A stretch of 64,000 bases of DNA from Micropruina sonneratiae (GTDB lineage Bacteria > Actinomycetota > Actinomycetes > Propionibacteriales > Propionibacteriaceae): positions 62,001 to 126,000 of the forward strand of contig NZ_JAPDHX010000005.1 of NCBI RefSeq assembly GCF_025972045.1, written 5' to 3'. The position numbers and the translations under genes are program-made. Of this stretch, positions 1 through 8,269 are shown one piece after another. The number at the start of each line of letters is the position of its first letter. Positions within the stretch are counted from its first letter, which is position 1. The notes under the pieces are model-generated. The model made no database searches. It saw only the letters and a program-made list of their open reading frames with translations, and was not told the origin of the DNA.

Positions 1-279
1 GAGTTCGAGGCCGACCACCTTGTCGATCTCGTCGTCGCGGGCGGTGACCATGATGACCGGCACCGAACTGCGCGCCCGCAGCCGGCGGCACACCTCGGTG
101 CCGGGCAGTCCGGGCATCATCAGGTCGAGCAGCACGATGTCGGCGCCCCCGCGCTCGAACTCGGTCAGCCCCATGGTGCCGTCGGCGGCCTCGACGACGT
201 CGAAACCCTCCTTGCGCAGCAGGAAGCCGACCGTCTCGCGGTAGGCGTCCTCGTCCTCGATCAGCAGAACCCGGGTCAT
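1..279 (-). CDS. regX3: Response regulator, RegX3/PhoP-like (N-terminal part, cut by window edge)
   Basis: The visible 93 residues are a CheY-like receiver domain: the paired acidic residues follow MTRVLLIEDED, the phospho-acceptor Asp lies in VLLDLMMPG (about residue 52), and the switch Thr is in VIMVTARDD. The C-terminal winged-helix DNA-binding domain expected for the OmpR family lies outside the window. The ATG overlaps the stop of the upstream sensor kinase gene by 4 bp (ATGA), so the two are translationally coupled in the order kinase then regulator, as in mycobacterial senX3-regX3. The divergent phoU and the Pho box between them support a role in phosphate-starvation signalling. The name RegX3 is inferred from family and context. 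Confidence 0.85.
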   Translation of the reverse strand, partial: MTRVLLIEDEDAYRETVGFLLRKEGFDVVEAADGTMGLTEFERGGADIVLLDLMMPGLPGTEVCRRLRARSSVPVIMVTARDDEIDKVVGLEL

Positions 280-1436
280 GCGGCCGTCCCTTCGGCGTCG
301 GAGTCGGGGTGGTGAGCCGGTAGCCGCAGGGTGAACGTGGAGCCCTGGCCCAGCCGGCTCCACAGGCTGACGGTGCCGCCGTGCGCGGCGGCGATGTGCT
401 TGACGATCGACAGGCCGAGGCCCGTACCACCGCTGGCTCGGCTGCGGCCGTAGTCGACGCGGAAGAAGCGTTCGAAGATCCGCGGCTGGTCGGCCTCGGC
501 GATGCCGATGCCGTTGTCCGACACGCTGATCTCGACCCAGTCGCCGGCGGTGTCGGAGGACAGCCGGGTGGTGATGGTCACCCGGGCGCCGGCGTCGGAG
601 TAGGCGATCGCGTTCTGCACCAGGTTGCGCAGCGCCGCCTCGATGTGATCCCGGTCGCCCCGGACGAAGGCCGCCCCCGAACGGTGCTGGGTGAGGGTGA
701 TGCCGCGGCTGTCGGCCAGCGCCCTGGCCTGGTCGAGCACGACGTCCACCACTTCGGCGATGTCGATCGGTGAGGCCGCCAGCAGGGGGTCGGTGGACTG
801 CAGGCGCGACAGCGCGATGATCTGCGAGACCAGTTCGTTGAGCCGGGCGGCCTCGTCGGAGAGGCGTTGCGTGAAGTGCAGCACGGCGTCCGGATCGTCG
901 GCGGCCCCGGCGATCGCCTCGGCGAGCAGCGACACCGCGCCGATCGGGGTCTTCAGTTCGTGGGTGACGTTGGCGACGAAATCACGCCGGGTCTCGTCGA
1001 CGCGCAACGCCTCGGAGCGGTCGTCGGCCACCATCAGCACCAGTTCCTCCCCCAACGGCGCCACCCGGACGGCCAGCTTCCGGGCCGGCATTCCCAGCCC
1101 GCCCGGGACGTTGAGGTTCAGCACGCCGGGCTCGTGCTCGCGGCGGGCTTCACGCACCAGTTCGAGCACCTCGGCGGCGAGCCGGCGCCCCCGGACCAGG
1201 CCCGAGGAGGCCGCGGCCGGTGATTCGGTGAGTACCTCGTCGTGCGGGCCCAGCACGACGGCGGGACCGCGGAGGTGTTCGATCGTGGTCACCAGCATGG
1301 GCGGGAGCACCGGCGTCGCGACGGGGTCGTCGGCCACCGGGCGGGTGCGGGTGGCGATGACGGCCAGCAGGGTCGCGAGCACGCCGAGCACCACCCCCAG
1401 CAGGCTTGCGACGAGCGGACTCACACGCTGGATCAT
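276..1436 (-). CDS. senX3: Phosphate-responsive sensor histidine kinase, SenX3/PhoR-like
   Basis: A 386-residue sensor kinase. One membrane segment lies at about residues 7-30, followed by a PAS-like region (about 45-140), a HisKA dimerisation domain with the phospho-acceptor His at about 159 (FVANVTHELKTP), and an HATPase domain with the N box (LRNLVQNAIAYS), G1 (SDNGIGIAEAD) and G2 (GGTGLGLSIV). With a single short N-terminal membrane anchor it matches SenX3 rather than kinases with a large external sensor. The ATG at 1436 was chosen because it begins directly before the membrane segment; the longer open frame upstream runs through phoU and is not coding. It is coupled to the response regulator and presumably phosphorylates it when phosphate is low. 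Confidence 0.88.
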   Translation of the reverse strand: MIQRVSPLVASLLGVVLGVLATLLAVIATRTRPVADDPVATPVLPPMLVTTIEHLRGPAVVLGPHDEVLTESPAAASSGLVRGRRLAAEVLELVREARREHEPGVLNLNVPGGLGMPARKLAVRVAPLGEELVLMVADDRSEALRVDETRRDFVANVTHELKTPIGAVSLLAEAIAGAADDPDAVLHFTQRLSDEAARLNELVSQIIALSRLQSTDPLLAASPIDIAEVVDVVLDQARALADSRGITLTQHRSGAAFVRGDRDHIEAALRNLVQNAIAYSDAGARVTITTRLSSDTAGDWVEISVSDNGIGIAEADQPRIFERFFRVDYGRSRASGGTGLGLSIVKHIAAAHGGTVSLWSRLGQGSTFTLRLPAHHPDSDAEGTAA

Positions 1437-1487
1437 AAGCGCACGCCGAGGGGCCCTTCGTCGGCCGGCGATCGGCCTCCTCGCAGA

Positions 1488-1509
1488 GTTCACCGACTGT
1501 TCACCTGGT
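1488..1509. promoter_or_regulatory. Pho box: two 11-nt direct repeat units
   Basis: GTTCACCGACT is directly followed by GTTCACCTGGT, two 11-nt units both starting GTTCACC. This is the known arrangement and sequence of actinobacterial PHO boxes bound by PhoP or RegX3 dimers. It sits between the divergent senX3 and phoU genes, the same place as in Streptomyces phoRP/phoU. It probably lets the regulator control its own operon and phoU. Confidence 0.8.
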
Positions 1510-1613
1510 CTTCGCCGCAGGCGGTCCGGTCGGTAGGCGGCGGGCTTAGGGTTGAGGTCGGCCCAGGCCCCGGACCTCGGTCGAAGCAGCGGCCGAGAGC
1601 TGAAAGAGGAGAC

Positions 1614-2279
1614 ATGCGAGAGAGCTACCGCGAAGACCTGAACGGCTTGGTCGAAGACCTGGTCGCCATGACCGAGCGGGTCCAGAGTGCGGTGCGGCTG
1701 AGCACTCGGGCGTTGCTGGAGGCCGACCTGGCCACCGCGGAACAGGTGATCAGCGACGACACGCTGCTCGACGCCCAGCACGACGACCTCGAGGCCCGCT
1801 GCTTCGTTCTGCTGGCCCGGCAGGCGCCGGTGGCCGGTGAACTGCGGACGATCGTCGCGGCCATGCGCATGGTCGCCGATCTGGCCCGGATGGGTGACCT
1901 GGCCTGCCACGTCGCCAAGATCGCTCGGCTGCGCTACCCGACCAAGGCGGTGCCCGAGGGACTGGTGCCCAACTTCGAACTGATGGCGCGGGTGGCCGAG
2001 GACATGGTGGCCACCGCCGGTCGCGCGCTGAACGACCGCAACGCCCACGACGCGGCGAAGCTCGCCGACTCCGACGAGGAGATGGACGAACTGCGCAAGA
2101 GCCAGTTCCGCATTCTGCTCGGCGCGGAGTGGCCCTATTCGGTCGAGGCAGCCGTCGATGTCGCCCTGCTGGGCCGCTACTACGAGCGGATCGCCGACCA
2201 CGCGGTGATCATGGCCGGCCGGGTGATCTACGTGGTCACCGGCAACCATCCCGCGGGCGAGAACTGGTCCTACGCCTGA
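1614..2279 (+). CDS. phoU: Phosphate-specific transport system accessory protein PhoU
   Basis: A 221-residue all-helical protein with two PhoU repeats (about residues 15-105 and 118-210). The second carries the conserved helix with RYYERIADHAVIMAGRV, and the first the matching LARMGDLACHVAKIAR; acidic residues of these E/DxxxD-type motifs bind metal clusters. PhoU links the Pst transporter to the SenX3/PhoR kinase and keeps the Pho regulon off when phosphate is plentiful. The ATG at 1614 is preceded by a good ribosome binding site (AAAGAGGAGA). It is divergent from senX3-regX3 and shares a regulatory region with a Pho box. No pst genes lie in the window. Confidence 0.93.
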   Translation: MRESYREDLNGLVEDLVAMTERVQSAVRLSTRALLEADLATAEQVISDDTLLDAQHDDLEARCFVLLARQAPVAGELRTIVAAMRMVADLARMGDLACHVAKIARLRYPTKAVPEGLVPNFELMARVAEDMVATAGRALNDRNAHDAAKLADSDEEMDELRKSQFRILLGAEWPYSVEAAVDVALLGRYYERIADHAVIMAGRVIYVVTGNHPAGENWSYA

Positions 2280-2298
2280 GGCCTCGCCTCCGCCTTCC

Positions 2299-2349
2299 CC
2301 TAACTACCGAGCGCTCGCCAAGCTTGGCGGCGAGCGCTGGGTAGTTAGG
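2299..2349. terminator. Bidirectional hairpin terminator between phoU and gpmA
   Basis: A long near-perfect stem lies between two convergent genes. The outer arms are CCTAACTACC (2299-2308) and GGTAGTTAGG (2340-2349); the inner arms are AGCGCTCGCC (2310-2319) and GGCGAGCGCT (2329-2338), around a 9-nt loop. There is no T-run, which is usual for actinobacterial terminators. Confidence 0.8.
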
Positions 2350-2371
2350 CGAGCGGTGGGGGTGGCCGGGG

Positions 2372-3124
2372 CTACTTCTTCTTGCCCTGGTTCTTGACCG
2401 CCTCGATGGCGGCCTTGGCGGCCTCCGGGTCGAGGTAGGTGCCGCCGGGTGTGACCGGACGCAGGTCGTCGTCCAGTTCGTAGTGCAGCGGGATGCCGGT
2501 GGGGATGTTCAGCGACGCGATGTCGGCGTCGGAGATGTTGTCCAGGTGCTTGACCAGCGCCCGCAGCGAGTTGCCGTGCGCGGTGACCAGCACCGTGTTG
2601 CCGGCGCGCAGGTCGGGAACGATGGCGTCGTACCAGTAGGGCAGCATGCGCACGACCACGTCCTTGAGGCATTCGGTCTTGGGCCGGGCCTCGGTGGGCA
2701 GGAAGGCGTAGCGCGGGTCGTCGAACTGCGTGTTGGGGTTGTCGTCGGAGATCTCCGGCGGCGGGGTGTCGTAGGACCGCCGCCAGAGCATGAACTTCTC
2801 CTCCCCGTACTGCTCGAGGGTCTCGGCCTTGTTCTTGCCCTGCAGGTCGCCGTAGTGGCGCTCGTTGAGCCGCCAGTGCCGGCGCACCGGGATCCAATGC
2901 CGATCGCAGTTCTCCAGCGCCAGGTTGGCGGTATGGATGGCCCGCCGCATCACCGAGGTGTGCAGCACATCGGGCAGCAGGCCGGCCTGCGCGAGCAGTT
3001 CGCCACCGCGCTTGGCCTCGCCGACACCCTTCTCGTTGATGTCCACGTCGACCCAGCCGGTGAACAGGTTCAGGGCATTCCACTCGCTCTCACCGTGGCG
3101 GAGCAGGATCAGGTTCGCACTCAT
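2372..3124 (-). CDS. gpmA: 2,3-bisphosphoglycerate-dependent phosphoglycerate mutase
   Basis: A 250-residue cytosolic enzyme that interconverts 3- and 2-phosphoglycerate in glycolysis and gluconeogenesis. The catalytic phosphohistidine is in [10 protein letters not shown] (His10). The second active-site His lies in [11 protein letters not shown], and the proton-donor Glu in [12 protein letters not shown]. Length and the C-terminal tail fit the dPGM family. A second, more divergent paralogue lies at 52.5-53.2 kb. The gene stands alone, convergent with phoU across a strong hairpin. Confidence 0.96.
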   Translation of the reverse strand: MSANLILLRHGESEWNALNLFTGWVDVDINEKGVGEAKRGGELLAQAGLLPDVLHTSVMRRAIHTANLALENCDRHWIPVRRHWRLNERHYGDLQGKNKAETLEQYGEEKFMLWRRSYDTPPPEISDDNPNTQFDDPRYAFLPTEARPKTECLKDVVVRMLPYWYDAIVPDLRAGNTVLVTAHGNSLRALVKHLDNISDADIASLNIPTGIPLHYELDDDLRPVTPGGTYLDPEAAKAAIEAVKNQGKKK

Positions 3125-3134
3125 GGCCCTGAGC

Positions 3135-3857
3135 CTAGTGGTCGGCGCCCCGGCCCGGCAGCGGGCGGGGGCGATTGCGGGCCACCTCGATCACCGCACT
3201 CTCGTTGGCCTCGCCGAGTCCGGACGCCAGCAGGGCGTCCAGTCCGGCCAACGCCACCTCGCCCAGCGGGACGCCGAGGTCGAGCGCGTCGGCCAGCCGT
3301 AGGGAGTAGTCGGTGTCATTGCGGCGCAGCCGGCCGGAAAGGTGACCCGCTGGTCGTGGTCGCCGGCGACCATCCGCTGCGCGTTGCGCACCACCTGAGG
3401 GCTGGCCGCCTGACCGGTGGCCAGCACCCGGACGACCTGGGTCAGGTCGAGTCCGGCGCGCTGCGCCATCGCCAGGCCCTCGGCCGCCCCCGCGAGTTGC
3501 ACCGCCCCCATCAGGTTGACGATCAGTTTGTAGGCGGTACCCGTCCCGACGCCGCCGAAGTGTTCGACGTGCCGCGCCAGCGGCTCCAGCACCGGCCGCC
3601 GGCGCGCCGGCCAGGACGCCGTCCTCGCCGAGCCAGACCCGTTCCGACGCCGCGTCGCCGGCCAGCATCGCGACCACCACGTCCACACCCTCGGACGCCG
3701 CCGCCGGGCTGTCGGCGAGCCGGGCACCGGCCACCACCAACGGCCGGGCGCGACCCGCGCTGCGGTTCCACACCGTCAGGTCGTGGCCGGCGGCGAGCAG
3801 CCGCGACGCCATGCCCGAGCCCATCCGGCCCAACCCCAGGAATGCGATCCGTGCCAT
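3135..3857 (-). pseudogene. Decayed 3-hydroxyisobutyrate/6-phosphogluconate dehydrogenase-like gene
   Basis: The first part (from the ATG at 3857 to about 3605) encodes a good NAD(P)-binding N-terminus (IAFLGLGRMGSGMASRLLAAG). Homology then jumps frame at about 3600 to one reading VEHFGGVGTGTAYKLIVNLM (the conserved Lys helix of beta-hydroxyacid dehydrogenases), and returns to the first frame at about 3335 for the C-terminal DYSLRLADALDLGVPLG segment. Between GVLAGAP and RPVLEPLARHVEHFG the stretch that normally carries the substrate-binding motif is missing (about 50-60 residues), with the junction inside the GC-rich near-palindrome GGCCGCCGGCGCGCCGGCC. Two frameshifts plus a deletion make it non-functional. 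The start overlaps the promoter area of the divergent SDR gene. Confidence 0.8.
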
Positions 3858-3890
3858 CCCGGCACGCTAGCGACTGGCAGAATCGGCCGC

Positions 3891-4634
3891 ATGACGAGCC
3901 GACGAGCAGTTGTGACCGGTGCGAGCAGCGGGATCGGGGCGGCCACCGCCCGGGCACTGGCGGCGTCCGGCTACCAGGTGATCTGCGCCGCGCGGCGCAC
4001 CGAGCGCATCGAGGCGCTGGCGGCAGAGATCGGCGGGCTCGCGGTGACCTGTGACGTGACCAACGACGACGCGGTCGCCGCGTTGGCCGAGGCGGTCGGC
4101 GAGCGGCTCGACCTGTTGGTCAACAATGCCGGCGGCGCGCTCGGCCAGAACCCGGTCGCGCAGGCCGAGATCGGCGCGTGGCAGCGGATGTACGACATCA
4201 ACGTGCTGGGCGCCGGACGGGTCACTCGGGCGCTGCTGCCGGCCCTGACCGCCGGCGAGGGGATGGTGCTGTTCGTCACCTCGACCGCCGCCGAGGCCCC
4301 CTACGAGGGCGGGGCCGGCTACTGCGGGGTGAAGGCCGCCGAACGGTCGCTGGCCGGGTCGCTGCGGCTGGAACTGTTCGACCAGCCGGTGCGGGTATGC
4401 GAGATCTCGCCCGGCATGGTGCACACCGAGGAGTTCTCCACGACCCGCTTCGGCGGCGACCAGGCGAAGGCGGACGCCGTCTACGCGGGGGTGCCCGACC
4501 CGCTCGTCGCCGAGGACATCGCCGACGCGATCACCTGGATGGCCACCCGTCCGGCCCACGTGAACGTCGACAGGCTGGTCATCCGGCCGCGCGCCCAGGC
4601 CGCCAACCACAAGGTGTACCGGGTCACCGGATGA
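3891..4634 (+). CDS. Short-chain dehydrogenase/reductase (SDR)
   Basis: A 247-residue classical SDR oxidoreductase. It has the TGASSGIG cofactor motif (residues 9-16), the NNAG motif (LLVNNAGGALG), the catalytic Ser in VTSTAAE and the catalytic Tyr/Lys in GYCGVKAAE. An Arg pair after the second strand (AARRTER) suggests NADP(H) preference. It resembles the YdfG/serine-3-dehydrogenase branch, which acts on 3-hydroxy acids, but the substrate cannot be read from the sequence. It overlaps the next gene by 4 bp (ATGA). The neighbouring decayed gene belongs to a family with related 3-hydroxyacid substrates; whether the two were once functionally linked is speculation. Confidence 0.9.
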   Translation: MTSRRAVVTGASSGIGAATARALAASGYQVICAARRTERIEALAAEIGGLAVTCDVTNDDAVAALAEAVGERLDLLVNNAGGALGQNPVAQAEIGAWQRMYDINVLGAGRVTRALLPALTAGEGMVLFVTSTAAEAPYEGGAGYCGVKAAERSLAGSLRLELFDQPVRVCEISPGMVHTEEFSTTRFGGDQAKADAVYAGVPDPLVAEDIADAITWMATRPAHVNVDRLVIRPRAQAANHKVYRVTG

Positions 4635-5788
4635 GGGCGCTGCGCGTCCTGGCCGTGCTGGTGCTGCTGGTCAGCCTGGCCGCGACGGCGCACGTCGTGC
4701 ACGCCTCCACCCAGCCGCTCAGCGGCACCGGCAGGGTGGCCGCGCAGGTGCGCTGGCTGAACACCGCCAGGGCCGACGGCGCCGCCCACCGGATGCAGGA
4801 CCTGTTCCCCGAGGGGGAGTTCTTCACCCACCTGCTGACCGGGCTGGCGGCGGCCTCGACCGGCGATCTGGACACGGTGCGGGCCACGCTGGCGGACAGT
4901 GGGACGCCGGCGGTGCGCGACCGGTTCGGTGACCTGGACGAACTGCCCGGCGGCACCTTCTACCGCGGCTGGCGGCTGCTGCTGTGGGCGGAGCAGGTGC
5001 GGCTGAGCGGAGCGGGAGGATCCGAGTTGCTCGCCGAGGCGGACGCCGTGCGGGCCGCGCTGCTGGCCTCCCCCACCGGCGTCCCGGCGTCCTACCCGGG
5101 CGGGTACTGGCCCTGCGACGCGGTGGTCGCGATGGCTGCGGTGGTGCGAGCCCGGGCCGTCGCCGGCGAACCGCTGCCGGCGGCCGAGCTCGCGGCCTGG
5201 CGCGGCCGGCTGGACGCCTCGCGCGACGCGGGGACGGGACTGTTGCCGCACCGGCTGTCGTCGGCGGGCGGGGCGGAGGGGCCGCGGGGCAGTTCGCAGG
5301 CGATCATCCAGGCGTTCTGGCCCGACGTCGACCCCAGCGGCTCGGCCGTGCAGTGGCAGCGCTTCGTCGACACGTTCGTGGTCCGCGAGGCGGGGCTGGT
5401 CGGCGTCCGGGAGTACCCGCGCGGGGTGGAGGACGCCGGCGACGTCGACTCCGGGCCGTTGCTGTTCGGGGTGTCGGCGTCCGCCTCTGCGGTCACGCTG
5501 GCGGCGGCGCTGCGCAACGGCGACACCGCGCTCGCCACCGACCTGGACCGGCAGGCGGAGTATCTCGGGATACCGCTGGAGTGGGACGGCCGGCGCCGGT
5601 TCGCGTTCGGCCTGGTGCCGGTCGGGGACGCCTTCGTGGCGTGGGCGCGCAGCGTTGCGCCCGCGCCGGCGTCCGTCACCTCGGCGGCGCCGGCGGTGCT
5701 GTGGTGGGCGCACGCCCTGGTGCTGCTCACACCGGGGCTGCTCGCCGGCGTGTTGCTGGTGGCGAGATGGCGGCGTCCGCCGGGATGA
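4631..5788 (+). CDS. Membrane-anchored protein of unknown function
   Basis: A 385-residue protein with one hydrophobic helix at each end: a signal-anchor at about residues 4-22 and a C-terminal helix at about 353-378 followed by RWRR. The middle part is helix-rich and contains GGTFYRGWRLLLWAEQVRL, PGGYWPCDAVVAMAA, SSQAIIQAFWPDVDP and GDVDSGPLLFGVSASASAV. These are spaced like an alpha/alpha-toroid with Trp, Asp and Tyr residues pointing into a cavity, and recall linalool dehydratase/isomerase-like folds, but this is a weak impression. The orientation suggests an extracytoplasmic central domain. Its ATG overlaps the SDR stop, so the two are made together. I cannot assign a function. Confidence 0.75.
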   Translation: MRALRVLAVLVLLVSLAATAHVVHASTQPLSGTGRVAAQVRWLNTARADGAAHRMQDLFPEGEFFTHLLTGLAAASTGDLDTVRATLADSGTPAVRDRFGDLDELPGGTFYRGWRLLLWAEQVRLSGAGGSELLAEADAVRAALLASPTGVPASYPGGYWPCDAVVAMAAVVRARAVAGEPLPAAELAAWRGRLDASRDAGTGLLPHRLSSAGGAEGPRGSSQAIIQAFWPDVDPSGSAVQWQRFVDTFVVREAGLVGVREYPRGVEDAGDVDSGPLLFGVSASASAVTLAAALRNGDTALATDLDRQAEYLGIPLEWDGRRRFAFGLVPVGDAFVAWARSVAPAPASVTSAAPAVLWWAHALVLLTPGLLAGVLLVARWRRPPG

Positions 5789-5824
5789 CGAGATCGCAGC
5801 AGGACCGGTTCGCGTCCGGCCCGG

Positions 5825-6028
5825 TTACTTCCGCTTACGGTAGTCGGGGAAGTTGAAGAACGCCTTGCCGAACGCCCACACCGCGACCAGCGCGATGAGC
5901 GCGAACGCCAGTCCGCCGGGCGGACCGGTCGTGCTGTCGATGCGCACCAGGCCGGAGCTGATCAGCCAGATCCCGGTCGCGGTCGCGACGACCGCGACCG
6001 CGAACCACCCCCATTGGGGCTTGGGCAT
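5825..6028 (-). CDS. Small two-helix membrane protein
   Basis: A 67-residue protein with two predicted membrane helices (about residues 7-25 and 39-58) and a basic C-terminus (DYRKRK). It lies just downstream of the transcarboxylase 1.3S gene on the same strand (28-bp gap) and may be read through from that operon. No family is recognised. Confidence 0.6.
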   Translation of the reverse strand: MPKPQWGWFAVAVVATATGIWLISSGLVRIDSTTGPPGGLAFALIALVAVWAFGKAFFNFPDYRKRK

Positions 6029-6056
6029 TCCGCCTCCTGAGTTCGGCCGACGCCGC

Positions 6057-6416
6057 TCAGGCTAGCTCGATCAGCGGCTCGCCGCCCTGCACCGAATCGC
6101 GTTCGCCGACCAGGATGGAACCCACCTTGCCGCTGCTGGGCGCGGTGATCTCGGTTTCCATCTTCATCGCCTCGAGCACCAGCAGCACCTGACCCTCGGT
6201 GATCGCGTCGCCCTCGGCGACCAGGATGCGGGCGACGACGCCGGACAGCGGCGCCACCACCGAGTTGGCCGAGGCTGCCTTCACCGACGCGGTGGTCGGG
6301 GCGTGCGCCGCTCCGCCACCACCGATGACGACCGCGCCGAGCGAGGGGCGTTCCTGCTCCTCGACCTCGACCTCGACGTCGTAGGCGACGCCGTTGACAG
6401 TGACCTTCAGTTTCAT
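6057..6416 (-). CDS. Methylmalonyl-CoA carboxytransferase 1.3S subunit (biotin carrier)
   Basis: A 119-residue biotinyl carrier. The biotin-accepting Lys85 lies in the canonical EAMKMET motif, within a biotinyl-lipoyl domain covering about residues 50-119. The N-terminus (MKLKVTVNGVAYDVEV) matches the segment that in the Propionibacterium enzyme holds the 5S and 12S subunits together, joined by an Ala/Gly-rich linker. The biotin carries the carboxyl group from methylmalonyl-CoA (12S site) to pyruvate (5S site), giving propionyl-CoA and oxaloacetate without ATP. It is the last catalytic gene of the operon, 9 bp after the small conserved protein. Confidence 0.96.
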   Translation of the reverse strand: MKLKVTVNGVAYDVEVEVEEQERPSLGAVVIGGGGAAHAPTTASVKAASANSVVAPLSGVVARILVAEGDAITEGQVLLVLEAMKMETEITAPSSGKVGSILVGERDSVQGGEPLIELA

Positions 6417-6425
6417 GTCTGTTCC

Positions 6426-6692
6426 TCAGCCTTTGCGCAGGTGCAGCGGTTCGTGGGCGTGCTGCCGGCGACGGGTGCCGCTCTGCCAGATAGCGGACTT
6501 CGAGAAGGACGCCTGGCGCCGCTTGGCCCGATGCCCCAGGTAGGCGGCCACCGCGGCCGCGATCGCCACCATCGTCTCCTCGGGGACGTCGGCGTGCAGC
6601 AGCCGCAGCTCCTTGATCTCAACCTCGAGGGCGGTGACCTTGTCGGTCAGCGCCCTCACCATCGAGAGCAGTTCGGCGTTCTGGTCGCTCAT
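6426..6692 (-). CDS. Small conserved protein of the transcarboxylase operon
   Basis: An 88-residue protein between the 12S and 1.3S genes (13 and 9 bp gaps), so certainly co-transcribed. The N-terminal part (about residues 3-35) is a heptad-like coiled coil (LLSMVRALTDKVTALEVEIK). The middle VPEETMVAIAAAVAAYLGHR resembles the C-terminal helix found in OadG-like gamma subunits and in actinobacterial acyl-CoA carboxylase accessory proteins. The tail is very basic (HRAKRRQ, RRRQHAH). It may be an assembly factor for the carboxytransferase or a relic of a decarboxylase membrane subunit; neither is proven. Confidence 0.8.
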   Translation of the reverse strand: MSDQNAELLSMVRALTDKVTALEVEIKELRLLHADVPEETMVAIAAAVAAYLGHRAKRRQASFSKSAIWQSGTRRRQHAHEPLHLRKG

Positions 6693-6705
6693 CGTGTGTC
6701 TCCGA

Positions 6706-8262
6706 TCAGACCGGGCCGAGGCCGTGCTTCTTGGCCGGCCGCAGCTGACGCTTGGCCACCAGCAACTCCAGGGCCATGGCCACCTTGCGCCGGGTGTCGC
6801 CCGGGTCGATCACGTCGTCGACCAGGCCGCGCGAGGCGGCGACGAACGGCGTCGAGAACGTCTCGCGGTACTCTTCGACCAGCTCGGCACGGCGGGTGTT
6901 GGGATCGTCGGCCTCGGCGATCTCGCGCCGGAACACCACCGATGCCGCACCCTCGGCCCCCATCACGGCGATCTCGGCGGTCGGCCAGGCGAACACCTGG
7001 TCGGCACCCAGATCCTTCGCCGACATGGCGATGTAGGCACCGCCGTAGGCCTTGCGCAGCACCACGGTGATCTTTGGCACGGTGGCCGCCGCGTAGGCGT
7101 ACAGCATCTTGGCGCCGTGCCGGATGATGCCGCCGTGCTCCTGGGCGACGCCCGGCAGGAAGCCGGGGACGTCGACGAAGGTGACGATCGGAATGTTGAA
7201 CGCGTTGCAGAAGCGGACGAACCTCGACCCCTTGTCGGAGGCGTTGATGTCGAGCACGCCGGCCATCACGTTGGGCTGGTTGGCCACCACACCGACGCTC
7301 TTGCCGTTGATCCGGGCGAACCCGACGACCAGGTTCTGGGCGTAGCCCGCCTGCACCTCGAGGAAGTCGGCGTGGTCGACGACCTTGCCGATCACCTCGC
7401 GCACGTCGTAGCCCTTGGTGCCCTCGGCCGGGACGATGTCGTGCAGCGACGGGTCGTACTCGACGTAGGGATCCGGATCGACGATCGGCGGGTCCTCGGT
7501 GTTGTTCTGCGGCAGGAAGCTGAGCAGCTTCTTGGCGATCAGGATGGCCTGCTCGTCGTCGTCGGCCACGAAGTGGTTGACGCCGGAGACGGCCATGTGG
7601 GCGTCCGCGCCGCCGAGCCCGTCGGCGGTGACCTTCTCACCGGTGACCTGCTCGATGACGTTCGGCCCCGTGATGAACATGTGGGCCTTGCGGGTCTGGA
7701 TGATGAAGTCGGTCAATGCCGGGCTGTAGGCCGCGCCACCGGCGCAGGGGCCGGCGATGATCGAGATCTGCGGCACCGCGCCCGACAGCAGCACGTTGGC
7801 GTAGAACACCTGGCTGTATCCGGACAGCGAATCGATGCCCTCCTGGACGCGGGCGCCGCCGGAGTCGTTGATGAAGACGAACGGGGTACCGCACTTGAGC
7901 GCGGACTCCATCATCTCGACGACCTTCTTGCTGTGCGTCTCGCCCGCGGAGCCACCGGCGACGGTGAAGTCCTGGCTGGCGATGTGCACCGGCCGGCCCA
8001 GCACCGCACCGGTGCCGGTGACCACGCCGTCGGCGGGCATGTCGGCCTTGTCCATGCCGAACGTCACGGTGCGGTTGCGCCGGAACAGCCCGATCTCCTG
8101 GAAGGTGTCCTCGTCGATCAGCGCGTCGATGCGTTCGCGGGCGCTCAGCTTGCCCTGCGCGTGCTGCTTCTCGATGCGCTTCTCGCCGCCGCCGGCCCGG
8201 GTGGTGAGCCGCTTCTCGAGCAGGTCGTCGACCCGCTGTTTCATGTCCTTGGTCTTTGCCAT
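6706..8262 (-). CDS. Methylmalonyl-CoA carboxytransferase 12S subunit
   Basis: A 518-residue acyl-CoA carboxyltransferase with two crotonase-fold halves. It binds (S)-methylmalonyl-CoA and moves its carboxyl group to biotin on the 1.3S subunit. Visible markers are the N-terminal GGGEKRIEKQHAQGKLSARER, the oxyanion-hole segments SGGARVQEG and GPCAGGAAYSPA in the first half, and RKAYGGAYIAM with GAEGAASVVF in the second. The length equals that of the family. It starts 7 bp after the 5S stop, in the operon order 5S-12S-small-1.3S. A PCC or MCC beta subunit would look alike, but the neighbouring 5S gene settles the role. Confidence 0.95.
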   Translation of the reverse strand: MAKTKDMKQRVDDLLEKRLTTRAGGGEKRIEKQHAQGKLSARERIDALIDEDTFQEIGLFRRNRTVTFGMDKADMPADGVVTGTGAVLGRPVHIASQDFTVAGGSAGETHSKKVVEMMESALKCGTPFVFINDSGGARVQEGIDSLSGYSQVFYANVLLSGAVPQISIIAGPCAGGAAYSPALTDFIIQTRKAHMFITGPNVIEQVTGEKVTADGLGGADAHMAVSGVNHFVADDDEQAILIAKKLLSFLPQNNTEDPPIVDPDPYVEYDPSLHDIVPAEGTKGYDVREVIGKVVDHADFLEVQAGYAQNLVVGFARINGKSVGVVANQPNVMAGVLDINASDKGSRFVRFCNAFNIPIVTFVDVPGFLPGVAQEHGGIIRHGAKMLYAYAAATVPKITVVLRKAYGGAYIAMSAKDLGADQVFAWPTAEIAVMGAEGAASVVFRREIAEADDPNTRRAELVEEYRETFSTPFVAASRGLVDDVIDPGDTRRKVAMALELLVAKRQLRPAKKHGLGPV

Positions 8263-8269
8263 TGTCTCG

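Noticed and set aside
276-2249. Long open frame on the minus strand extending the sensor kinase to 657 residues
   Set aside because: The first 270 residues are antisense to phoU, with composition expected from a shadow of a GC-rich gene; kinase homology starts at 1436.
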